In this document: in pieces, positions 33,944 to 41,090 of the stretch
Numbering within the stretch: position 1 is the stretch's first letter
How the letters are laid out: each line of letters opens with the position of its first letter
Assembly (NCBI GenBank): GCA_017452475.1
Contig: JAFTMJ010000042.1
Coordinates: 1-41,090, forward strand
Length of the DNA: 41,090 bases
Reading direction: 5' to 3'
Source of the DNA: Clostridia bacterium
GTDB taxonomy: Bacteria; Bacillota; Clostridia; Oscillospirales; CAG-272
Made by a program: the position numbers and the translations under genes
Notes under the pieces: model-generated
What the model was told of the DNA's origin: nothing
The model's input: the letters and a program-made list of their open reading frames with translations, nothing else
Databases searched by the model: none

Positions 33944-35136
33944 AGTACAATCTCACTCCTAATCCCTATTTTTGCAATTTCCTCAAAGAAATTAGGGTAG
34001 CTTTTAGAAACCGCCTCACAGCCCTCAATCTCGCCCCCAAAAAGGGACAAAGCAACTGTCAGCGCCATAACTATCCTGTGGTCGTTGTGTCCGCAAAGCG
34101 CCACGCTTGGCGCCTTTATGCCACGCCCCACAATTACGGAGTTTTCCAAGACCGTAACCGCAACCCCAAGCTTTTCAAGCTCGGTGCGCATTGCCTCAGC
34201 CCTGTCGCTCTCCTTAATTTTAAGCCTTCTTGTACCGGTGAAGGTGGCGCCGTTATGCGCCGCCGCCATGGCAAAGAAAACAGGACCTAAATCAGGACAG
34301 TGGGAAATATCAATGGTGGGGGTGCCGTTTTTTATCATTTCAAAGCACTCACCGTACACCTTATCTCCCTGTACAGACGAAGGATTTAAGCCTAAAACAG
34401 ACACGTCCCCGCCCAAAATGTTAAAAGCATCCAAAAATGCGGCATTGGAGTAGTCCCCCTCCACCTGTGCGTCACAGCACACATATTTTTGGTTACCCTT
34501 AATGTAAAAGCTATTATTTCCTTTTGTAATTTCAATACCGAAAAGCTTAAGCGCCTCTATCGTTATATCAATATATGCGCTGCTTTCCAGCTCTGTTGTA
34601 ACATTAATTATACTGTCGCCGTTCAAAAGCGGCAGCACAAACATTAAGCCGCTTATAAATTGGCTGCTTATATCTCCCCGAACAGAAAAGGTGTCGGGCT
34701 TAAGCGTGCCCCTTACGGTTACAGTATCCTTTGTTCTTTCAAGCTCAATTCCCTGAGCCTTAAATATTTCCTCATAAACCTCAAGTCCGCGGGACATTAG
34801 CCTTTCACTGCCGTGGAAGGTGCAAGCCTTGCCTGTTAAAAGGGCAAGGGGGATAAAAAACCTTAGTGTTGAGCCGCTTTCATTGCACTCAAGCACAGTG
34901 TCTGTTCCCTTTATTCCTCCTTTTATCCACACGTCATCGCCTGTTTTTTCAAATTCACAGCCTAAGGCGGATATACAATTCAAGGTTGCCTCCATATCCT
35001 TGCTTTGGGAAATACCGCTTATTTTGCTCTCCCCGTTTGAAAGGGCGGCGCATATAAGCAGCCTATGTGCAAGGCTTTTAGAGGGGGGAGCCGTTATTTC
35101 TCCCTTAGCTATGCCTTTTTCAATTTTCCTTTTCAT
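33940..35136 (-). CDS. aroA: 3-phosphoshikimate 1-carboxyvinyltransferase (EPSP synthase)
   Basis: A 398-residue EPSP synthase. Visible motifs are APPSKSLAHRLLICAALSNG (shikimate-3-phosphate site), ESGSTLRFFIPLALLTG, SSQFISGLMFVLPLL, PDLGPVFFAMAA, and LKIKESDRAEAMRTELEKLG. The second block reads ESGSTLRF where most enzymes have NSGTTLRL. Slightly short for the family (about 427). It joins PEP to shikimate-3-phosphate. It overlaps both neighbours by four bases. Confidence 0.94.
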   Translation of the reverse strand: MKRKIEKGIAKGEITAPPSKSLAHRLLICAALSNGESKISGISQSKDMEATLNCISALGCEFEKTGDDVWIKGGIKGTDTVLECNESGSTLRFFIPLALLTGKACTFHGSERLMSRGLEVYEEIFKAQGIELERTKDTVTVRGTLKPDTFSVRGDISSQFISGLMFVLPLLNGDSIINVTTELESSAYIDITIEALKLFGIEITKGNNSFYIKGNQKYVCCDAQVEGDYSNAAFLDAFNILGGDVSVLGLNPSSVQGDKVYGECFEMIKNGTPTIDISHCPDLGPVFFAMAAAHNGATFTGTRRLKIKESDRAEAMRTELEKLGVAVTVLENSVIVGRGIKAPSVALCGHNDHRIVMALTVALSLFGGEIEGCEAVSKSYPNFFEEIAKIGIRSEIVL

Positions 35137-35567
35137 TTTAACATATCCATTAGGTGGTCAATAGCCATCAAGTAGCCATTTACACCCTGCCCCGTAATAG
35201 TTTTGCAGGCATATTTCCCCACATAGCTTATCTGCCTAAAGTCCTCCCTGTTCTCAACCGCAGACAGGTGAACCTCAACGGTTGGAATTCCCACCGCCTT
35301 TAGCGCATCCAAAATAGCTATGCTTGTGTGGGTGTATGCCGCAGGGTTAATAACAATACCGTCAACCTTATTATAATAAGCCTCCTGTATTGCGTCAACC
35401 AATGCGCCCTCGTGGTTGGACTGGAAGAAGCTAATGCTAACCTCCCTCTGCCTTGCATACGCCTCTATGGTTGCCAGCATATCATTATATGTTGTTTTGC
35501 CGTAAATTTCAGGCTCTCTTATTCCTAAGAAGTTTATGTTTGGACCGTTAATTACTAATAATTTCAT
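35133..35567 (-). CDS. aroQ: 3-dehydroquinate dehydratase, type II
   Basis: Start chosen at ATG 35567, which overlaps the aroE-aroK stop as ATGA and has GGAG just upstream; the frame can be extended three codons to a TTG. The 144-residue protein begins KLLVINGPNINFLGIREPEI and has the catalytic Tyr region EIYGKTTYNDM, QSNHEGALVDAIQEA, INPAAYTHTSIAILDAL and EVHLSAVENREDFR. Type II enzymes form dodecamers and give 3-dehydroshikimate. Confidence 0.94.
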   Translation of the reverse strand: MKLLVINGPNINFLGIREPEIYGKTTYNDMLATIEAYARQREVSISFFQSNHEGALVDAIQEAYYNKVDGIVINPAAYTHTSIAILDALKAVGIPTVEVHLSAVENREDFRQISYVGKYACKTITGQGVNGYLMAIDHLMDMLK

Positions 35568-36802
35568 TTGCTCCAAGCCTCATATATAAGATTTGCCACT
35601 TCATCTACCGTGCCGTTTCCGTCAACCCTTGTGTCGCAGGACGAAAGGTAAATGTCATACCTTTCCTCGTACCTTTTTTTAAGCGCCTCTCTGTTGCTTG
35701 ATAAGGGCCTGTCCTCCGTGGGGAAAAGAAGCTCCAAATCGCGGTCAAGGAAGTAAACATTGCCGTTTTGCTTTAAGCGCCTTACATTGTCGGGGTTAAG
35801 GATTGCGCCGCCCCCTGTGGCTATAATTTGGTTATTTTTTGCGCTAACCTCAGCTATAACCTCGCCTTCAATGCGCCTAAACTCTGCCTCCCCGTGCTTT
35901 TCAAAAAACTCGGGAATGCTCATTCCGACTTTCTTTACAATCTCCGCGTCCGTGTCAACAAAAAGCTTGCCTGTCTTTTCCGCAAGAGCCTTGCCAACCG
36001 TGGTTTTGCCGCTGCAAGGCATACCCACAAGGGCAATATTATCCTTGCCGCTTAACACGCTTTTGAACACCCCTTCGCAAATGGACTTGTCAACCTTGTG
36101 TGACATAAAATGCTCATTTGCGTAAACCGCCTGCGCCCCCAGCATAAACAAGCCGCCCTGGGCTTTAATGCCCATTGACTCTGCCTTTAACACAAGGCTT
36201 GTCCTAATTGGGTTGTAGACAACATCTAAAACTCCCTCTAACTGTCCGAATTTTTCAAGGTCAAGAGGGATTCCGTCATTTTTGGGATACATGCCCACAG
36301 GTGAGGTATTAAAAATAATCTCACAGTCTGTGTGGTATGCATACACCTCCTCGTAGGACAAGGCGCCGGGCACAGAAACGTTGGAAACATAAATTATTTC
36401 CTCAGCACCCATATCCTTAAGCACACGGGTTGCGGTTTTTGATGTGCCGCCCGTGCATACAACAAGCACCTTTTTTCCTTTAATATTAAGTCCTATCCGT
36501 TCAGCAAGCGCCTTCATTCCCGAATAGTCCGTATTATATCCGTAAAGCTTGCCATCTCTGTTAACCACCGTGTTAACCGCGCCTATGGAAAGGGCGGCAG
36601 GGTCAACATAGTCAAGCATTGGAATAACCTTTTCCTTGTACGGAATTGTAACATTGATACCCAAAAAATCCCGTTCCTTCATAAACGCCTCAAGATTTTG
36701 CGGCTCAATCTCCTTAATTTCGTACTGATAATCGCCGATTTGTGCGTGAATTTCCTTGGAGAAGCTGTGCTTTAAATGCTCTCCTATTACACCGTATTTC
36801 AT
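35564..36802 (-). CDS. aroE-aroK: Shikimate dehydrogenase-shikimate kinase fusion
   Basis: A single 412-residue frame holds two enzymes. Residues 1-245 are AroE: HSFSKEIH (substrate serines), NVTIPYKEKV with the catalytic Lys56, YGYNTDYSG, and the NADP-binding GGTSKTATRV. Residues 254-412 are AroK: Walker A GMPCSGKTTVG (260-270), VDTDAEIVKK, EFRRIEGEVI and IATGGGAIL, then a lid with DRPLS. The fusion therefore performs consecutive steps, 3-dehydroshikimate to shikimate to shikimate-3-phosphate. The join at about 246-253 is short and reads straight through without a stop. It starts one base into the aroC stop region. Confidence 0.95.
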   Translation of the reverse strand: MKYGVIGEHLKHSFSKEIHAQIGDYQYEIKEIEPQNLEAFMKERDFLGINVTIPYKEKVIPMLDYVDPAALSIGAVNTVVNRDGKLYGYNTDYSGMKALAERIGLNIKGKKVLVVCTGGTSKTATRVLKDMGAEEIIYVSNVSVPGALSYEEVYAYHTDCEIIFNTSPVGMYPKNDGIPLDLEKFGQLEGVLDVVYNPIRTSLVLKAESMGIKAQGGLFMLGAQAVYANEHFMSHKVDKSICEGVFKSVLSGKDNIALVGMPCSGKTTVGKALAEKTGKLFVDTDAEIVKKVGMSIPEFFEKHGEAEFRRIEGEVIAEVSAKNNQIIATGGGAILNPDNVRRLKQNGNVYFLDRDLELLFPTEDRPLSSNREALKKRYEERYDIYLSSCDTRVDGNGTVDEVANLIYEAWSK

Positions 36803-37896
36803 TAATTAAACCCTTTTATAAACACATCTGTGCCGTATCTTTGTGCAAGCAGGTCGCACACCGCAAGTGCGCAAACGCTGTCCACCACAACACATACACG
36901 CCTTATTATCGCAGGGTCGTGTCTGCCCTTGATTTCAATTTTTGTATTTTCCATTTCAATAAAGTTAACCGTATCCTGCGCTCTTGCAATGGATGGGGTT
37001 GGCTTTACCGAGCAGGTAAAGATAATGGGCATTCCGTTTGTAATACCGCCGTTTATACTGCCGTTATTGTTGGTTTTTGTAACAACCTTACCGTTTTTAT
37101 ATTCAAACGCATCATTTGCTAAACTGCCAAGGGAGGAGGCAAAGCCGCTGCCCAAGCCAAATTCAACGCCCTTAATTCCGCCAATGGAGAAAAGCGCGTG
37201 GGATAAAACGCCCTCAACCGAGTCAAACCAAGGCTCGCCAACGCCTGCAGGTACACCTGTTATGGCGGTTTGAATTTTACCGCCAATGCTGTCCCCATTT
37301 TCTCTTGCCTTCATTATTTCTTCTGTTATTGCAAGCTCGCTTTCCTCGTTTAAAACAGGAAAAGCCTTATCCTGTAGCTTTAAAACATCATTTTCCACGT
37401 TATCAAACTCCCTGTCGCACTCTCCACCGCAGGAAAGAATATGTGTACCGATATTAATCCCAAGCTTTTTAAGGGCGGAAATAGCAACCGCACCGCTTGC
37501 CACTAACCCTGCCGTCACCCTGCCCGAAAAGTGACCGCCGCCACGGTAATCCTCATATCCGTGGTACTTCATATATGCAGTGTAGTCCGCGTGGGATGGG
37601 CGGGCAACGCCGTAATTGTAGTCCTTGCTCTTTGTATTCTCATTTGGAATAACTATTGTAATGGGTGTCCCCGTTGTTTTCCCGTTAAAAACACCGCTTA
37701 AAATCTCAAAATTATCATTTTCAACGCGAGGAGTGTCTGTTTTTCCGCTTGGGCGCCTCTTGCTAAGCTGATGCTTGATGAAGTCAATATCAACCTCAAT
37801 GCCGGGAGCCAAGCCGTCAATTACCGCGCCCACCGCCGCCCCGTGGCTCTCGCCGAACAGGGTTACGCAAACGCTGTTACCGAATGTATTTTTCAT
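36802..37896 (-). CDS. aroC: Chorismate synthase
   Basis: The 364-residue protein has the three family signatures: GESHGAAVGAVIDGLAPG near the N-terminus, ARPSHADYTAYMKYHGYEDY with RGGGHFSGRVTAG, and near the C-terminus RHDPAIIRRV. It uses reduced FMN to make chorismate from EPSP. No flavin reductase domain is attached, so reduction depends on another enzyme. It overlaps aroB and aroEK by one base each. Confidence 0.95.
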   Translation of the reverse strand: MKNTFGNSVCVTLFGESHGAAVGAVIDGLAPGIEVDIDFIKHQLSKRRPSGKTDTPRVENDNFEILSGVFNGKTTGTPITIVIPNENTKSKDYNYGVARPSHADYTAYMKYHGYEDYRGGGHFSGRVTAGLVASGAVAISALKKLGINIGTHILSCGGECDREFDNVENDVLKLQDKAFPVLNEESELAITEEIMKARENGDSIGGKIQTAITGVPAGVGEPWFDSVEGVLSHALFSIGGIKGVEFGLGSGFASSLGSLANDAFEYKNGKVVTKTNNNGSINGGITNGMPIIFTCSVKPTPSIARAQDTVNFIEMENTKIEIKGRHDPAIIRRVCVVVDSVCALAVCDLLAQRYGTDVFIKGFN

Positions 37897-38909
37897 TATA
37901 AAATACCTCTAACTATATATTCCTTTATTTCCTCTATCTTAATTTCTCTCATCTCAAAGGTGCCGATTTCTTCAACATAAATAACAGTGATTTTATCGCC
38001 CCTTGCCTTTTTGTCACGCATAATATAGGAAATTAAGGTGTCTGTATCCGCTTTTAAAGCAGTTGGCAAATTGTATTTTTCCAAAACTGCCTTTAGCCTT
38101 TTTTTCGTTTCCTGTCCGCACATAGGCATCATACCTATTGCAACGCATTCGCCGTGCAAAAGCTCACCCAGCCTTGCAATGCTTTCTTGCGCGTGTCCAA
38201 GGGTGTGCCCAAAGTTCAAAACCTTGCGAAGCCCTTTTTCCTTGGGGTCAATTTCAACCACGTGCGCCTTAATTTTCAAGGATTTTATGATTATTTCATC
38301 AATATCCCTCTCAAAGCTCTCACTGCCCTCAATAAGCTCAAAAAGCTCACTGTCACAGGTCGCAGCCATCTTTATAGCCTCGCAAAGACCTGCGTTTACC
38401 TGCCTTTTATCAAGGGTTTTAAGTGTGTTTGAGTCGATTACAACCTTTTTTGGCTGATAAAATGCGCCAACAATATTCTTAACCCCACCTAAATCAATGG
38501 CAACCTTGCCGCCAATGGAGGAGTCCACCTGGGACAAAAGAGTTGTGGGGACATTATAAAAGTCAATGCCGCGCATATATGATGCGGCAACAAATCCACC
38601 TAAATCACCGCAAACACCGCCGCCAACACATACAACACAGTCAGTACGGGTAAAGGCGCGCTCCACCATATAGGACAAAATGTCCTTGTAGCTGTCAAAG
38701 CACTTGCTCCTCTCCCCTTGGGGAATTGTATAAACATATCCCTCCTTGGAAGCATCAAGTACCCTTTGTGAATATTCGGTTGGAACACCGCTGTCGGTCA
38801 AAATAAGCACCTTGCGGTCTAAATTAAAGTAAGAGCCTATATTCTCAAGGGCTCCCCTTTCAACCACTATATCATATCCCTGCTCACCTAAATTCAAGGT
38901 AAGAATCAT
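37896..38909 (-). CDS. aroB: 3-dehydroquinate synthase
   Basis: A 337-residue enzyme with CVGGGVCGDLGGFVAASYMR (NAD site), YNVPTTLLSQVDSSIGGKVA, NIVGAFYQPK and the zinc His region LNFGHTLGHAQE plus LLHGECVAIGM. It cyclises DAHP to dehydroquinate. It starts 12 bases after pheA. Confidence 0.95.
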   Translation of the reverse strand: MILTLNLGEQGYDIVVERGALENIGSYFNLDRKVLILTDSGVPTEYSQRVLDASKEGYVYTIPQGERSKCFDSYKDILSYMVERAFTRTDCVVCVGGGVCGDLGGFVAASYMRGIDFYNVPTTLLSQVDSSIGGKVAIDLGGVKNIVGAFYQPKKVVIDSNTLKTLDKRQVNAGLCEAIKMAATCDSELFELIEGSESFERDIDEIIIKSLKIKAHVVEIDPKEKGLRKVLNFGHTLGHAQESIARLGELLHGECVAIGMMPMCGQETKKRLKAVLEKYNLPTALKADTDTLISYIMRDKKARGDKITVIYVEEIGTFEMREIKIEEIKEYIVRGIL

Positions 38910-38921
38910 ATTAACACCTTC

Positions 38922-40013
38922 TTAGTCTGAAATATATGTGCCAACCAGCTTCAGCTTATCACAGGTTGCCCCAAGCGCGCGGAGCATATCCTTGCCGCTT
39001 TGGGCATTAACATTTCCGTCAGCCTCTACATAGAAGTAGTAATTCCACAACAGCTCCTTCATAGGGCGGGAGTGTAAATTTCTCATATTGAAGCCGTAAG
39101 CACCGATAATATCTATCGTTTTCGCAAGGGCGCCTGCCTCGTTTCTAACGGTAAACATTAGAATAAAGTGCTGGTTCATCTTCCTTGCATTTGTATCTAC
39201 AACATTTCTCGCGCGAGAAAAGGCAAGAAAACGGGTGGTGTTTGTCCTGCTGGCATTAATGCCGCTTGCCACAACCCTTAAGCCGAACATCTCCGCCGTT
39301 TCCATTGATGCAATTGCGGCAGTGTCGCAAAGCTTATTTTCCTTAACATACTTTGCCGCCATAGCCGTGTTACCGTAGGACTCGGGCACAAAGCCCATAT
39401 CCTTAATGTAGCCTGCGCACTGTTCAAGCGCCTGCGGATGGCTAACAACACGCTTGATATCCTTTAACTCGACTCCCTCATTCACCATTAAGCAATGGGT
39501 AACCGGCAAATTAATCACCTGATTAACATAAAGAGTGCCCGAAAACATCAAATCCATAACCGTGGACACATCCCCTGCGTAGCTATTCTCAATGGGAAGC
39601 ACGCAAGTGTCACACTCACCGTTTTCAACAGCGCGGTAAGCGCTCTCAAAGTCGGGATAAGAAACAAGAATTGCAGAGGGGAACATTTTCTTAGAGGCAA
39701 TGTACGCATATGCGCCGGCAACACCGCTGTATGCAATGCGCATCCCCTCATTTAGCCTTGATTGGTATGAACGGGAAATACGCATGGTTTCCTTGATAAA
39801 CTCTGCATAATATTCCTTATATACAGGATTATTCACATAGGAGCTATTTTTGGAGATAACCTCCTTCTCCCTTGCCTCGTCAAGAATGGACAGCCCATGC
39901 TCCTTTTTATATTTGGCAACAAGCTCGCTGGCATACATACGCTTCTCAAAAAGCGCCGCCATTTCCTTGTCTGCCTCGTTTATAATTTTCCTTGCCTGCT
40001 CAAGCTCGTTCAT
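38922..40013 (-). CDS. pheA: Bifunctional chorismate mutase-prephenate dehydratase
   Basis: Start chosen at ATG 40013 (MNELEQARKIINEADKEMAA), behind AGAGGGAT; the frame extends upstream through promoter sequence. In the 363-residue protein, residues 1-85 are an AroQ-type chorismate mutase (ALFEKRMYASELVAKYKKEH). Residues 95-275 are prephenate dehydratase with RIAYSGVAGAYAYIA and the catalytic NTTRFLAFSR. The C-terminal ACT domain has NEAGALAKTIDIIGAYGFNM and HSRP in place of the usual ESRP phenylalanine-binding motif. It makes phenylpyruvate. It is the first gene of the eight-gene aromatic operon. Confidence 0.94.
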   Translation of the reverse strand: MNELEQARKIINEADKEMAALFEKRMYASELVAKYKKEHGLSILDEAREKEVISKNSSYVNNPVYKEYYAEFIKETMRISRSYQSRLNEGMRIAYSGVAGAYAYIASKKMFPSAILVSYPDFESAYRAVENGECDTCVLPIENSYAGDVSTVMDLMFSGTLYVNQVINLPVTHCLMVNEGVELKDIKRVVSHPQALEQCAGYIKDMGFVPESYGNTAMAAKYVKENKLCDTAAIASMETAEMFGLRVVASGINASRTNTTRFLAFSRARNVVDTNARKMNQHFILMFTVRNEAGALAKTIDIIGAYGFNMRNLHSRPMKELLWNYYFYVEADGNVNAQSGKDMLRALGATCDKLKLVGTYISD

Positions 40014-40074
40014 CACAAAATCCCTCTTTAAACAAAAATAATAATTCATTATTATGTGAATAATTATACTATCT

Positions 40075-40103
40075 ATTATATAATTACTTATATTAAATGT
40101 CAA
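40075..40103 (-). promoter_or_regulatory. Promoter of the aromatic amino acid operon
   Basis: On the minus strand TTGACA (40098-40103), 17 bases, TATAAT (40075-40080), both consensus. The leader to pheA is about 55 bases and is AT-rich. No T-box, leader peptide or attenuator stem was seen. Confidence 0.85.
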
Positions 40104-40133
40104 GTATTTTTTAGTCTTTTAAAGTAAAAAAAT

Positions 40134-40155
40134 GCGGAGCCGCAAGGGGCTCCGC
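40134..40155 (-). terminator. Terminator of the right-edge Cys-rich gene
   Basis: GCGGAGCC (40134-40141) and GGCTCCGC (40148-40155) form a stem that on the minus strand is followed by ATTTTTTT. Confidence 0.85.
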
Positions 40156-40168
40156 ACCGTTTGTTAAA

Positions 40169-41089
40169 TTATCTCAAAATCATGTAGAATGCAACTGTTG
40201 CGTCAACGTCGGATGTGATTTCAACAGATGTTACACTCTCATACTTGTAAAGGTCAACCACAACCTCAGTACCCTTAACCTCAATTGTTGTTTCGCCGTT
40301 AAGTACAATTGTATATGTAGCCTCAGTCTCGCTAACAAGCTTAATCAAGCCCTTACCAATCTCAAGTGCCTCGTTATCCTTTTCGGGAACCTCGGTCTTT
40401 GTAAACTTTTCGCCTGCTGTGATTGCTTCAGGATCTGTTGGCTTAACATAACCGTTCCACTCAACTATTACGCTGCAAACGCACTCAGCCTCACCGCAGC
40501 CTAAGCAGAGGTCGCCGTTGCCTGTTGTAACGATAGTTGTGATGTTTCTGTATGTCTGACCGCATTCGATACAAGAAACGAAGTCAAACTCGTTAATTGT
40601 AACAAGGTTATGAGCTGTTCTTGCCACATAATCTCTGTTTTCAGTTAAGCCGCACTCGCCTGCAGAGCAACCGTAAATGGTGTAGCCCTCAGCTGAGCAC
40701 TTTGGTCCTACTGTTTCAATTACCTTATCAAATACGTGCTGACCGTGTGGTTCGCCCTCAGTTAATGAGCAAACTGAGCAGGTCTTTGGTGCAACGCAGG
40801 TTGCATCCAACCAATCGTGGCCCTTTGGATCGCCGTCTGTTGCGCCGCAAACCTTACATGTCTTTGGAAGAGTGCAGGTTGCGTCTGCATAATCGTGAGG
40901 TATAAGCTCGCCGTAGCTCTCGCCGCAGGTTTCACAAACCGCCTGCGTTGTACAGGTTGCTGTGCCGCCCTTGTGGCCGTTTGGATCGCCGTCTGTTGCG
41001 CCGCAATCCTTACATGTCTTTGGAAGAGTGCAGGTTGCGTCTGCATAATCGTGTGGTAGAAGCTCGCCGTATGGCTGTGAGCATACATC
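40169..41089 (-). CDS. Cys-rich repeat surface protein, 5' end beyond the window
   Basis: The frame is open from the right edge to TAA at 40169, giving the last 306 residues. It consists of repeats with the pattern DATC...PKTCxxCGxTDGDPxGH (DATCTLPKTCKVCGATDGDP), alternating with TCTTQAVCETCGESYGELIP units. A non-repetitive C-terminal region of about 110 residues follows, rich in Thr, Val and Glu and likely a beta domain (YTIVLNGETTIEVKGTEVVV). No anchor is visible at the C-terminus. The Cys repeats resemble those in the lipoprotein at 12226. The N-terminus and any signal peptide lie outside. Probably a secreted surface protein of unknown ligand. Confidence 0.75.
   Translation of the reverse strand, partial: DVCSQPYGELLPHDYADATCTLPKTCKDCGATDGDPNGHKGGTATCTTQAVCETCGESYGELIPHDYADATCTLPKTCKVCGATDGDPKGHDWLDATCVAPKTCSVCSLTEGEPHGQHVFDKVIETVGPKCSAEGYTIYGCSAGECGLTENRDYVARTAHNLVTINEFDFVSCIECGQTYRNITTIVTTGNGDLCLGCGEAECVCSVIVEWNGYVKPTDPEAITAGEKFTKTEVPEKDNEALEIGKGLIKLVSETEATYTIVLNGETTIEVKGTEVVVDLYKYESVTSVEITSDVDATVAFYMILR
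40827..41089 (-). repeat. 156-bp tandem repeat within the Cys-rich gene
   Basis: The sequence starting GGATCGCCGTCTGTTGCGCC at 40827 recurs at 40983 with only a few differences over about 85 bases. The 156-bp period corresponds to 52 residues, so it is an in-frame coding repeat that may continue past the edge. Confidence 0.8.
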
Positions 41090-41090
41090 A

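Noticed and set aside
40014..40103. T-box or attenuator ahead of pheA
   Set aside because: The leader is short and AT-rich with no specifier stem, T-box sequence or terminator hairpin.
40762..41088. Open frame on the minus strand at the right edge beginning MYAHSHTASF
   Set aside because: Wrong frame of the Cys-rich repeat gene; the neighbouring frame is open to the edge and carries the repeat motif.

Overview
The window looks like a chromosome segment from an uncultured gut-type Clostridia (Bacillota). Signs are sigma-A promoters with 17-bp spacers, strong AGGAGG ribosome binding sites, genes packed on both strands, a class I ProRS, BspA-like leucine-rich-repeat surface proteins and cytoplasmic glycoside hydrolases. 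No genus can be named from sequence alone. All positions were counted by hand.

Region 1 (1-3.5 kb) holds a PHP phosphoesterase, tRNA-Trp, two elaborate hairpin arrays built on a GTGAAAT spacer, a flagellin lysine-N-methylase-like gene, and a tRNA-Leu/tRNA-fMet pair. Between these last two lie a duplicated 5' piece of the fMet gene and a structured repeat (called R here). Region 2 (3.6-9.5 kb) is an AT-rich accessory island next to tRNA-fMet. It contains a dead IS3-family transposase and a two-gene operon: a small two-helix membrane protein followed by a 1252-residue NACHT (STAND) ATPase. This pair is the best candidate for an undescribed defence or signalling system. Region 3 (9.5-12.1 kb) holds repeat-flanked accessory genes: a second R copy, a nitrilase-family amidohydrolase between two copies of a conserved hairpin-plus-tail repeat, a glycerophosphodiesterase and a broken L-rhamnose mutarotase.

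Region 4 (12.1-27.8 kb) is about surface and carbohydrate functions. It has a 968-residue Cys-rich/LRR lipoprotein, GH51 arabinofuranosidase, PepD, ProS, a coupled GH92-GH36 pair, a secreted LRR protein with a 58-residue partner gene, and a divergent AraC regulator. Region 5 (27.9-32.0 kb) has an iron alcohol dehydrogenase divergent from class II fumarase, then a CPA2-type cation:proton antiporter.

Region 6 (32.0-40.1 kb) is a single minus-strand operon for aromatic amino acids: pheA-aroB-aroC-aroEK(fusion)-aroQ-aroA-tyrA-aroF. It encodes all seven steps from erythrose-4-phosphate plus PEP to chorismate, and the Phe and Tyr branches up to phenylpyruvate and hydroxyphenylpyruvate. The window ends inside another Cys-rich repeat surface protein with a 156-bp tandem DNA repeat.
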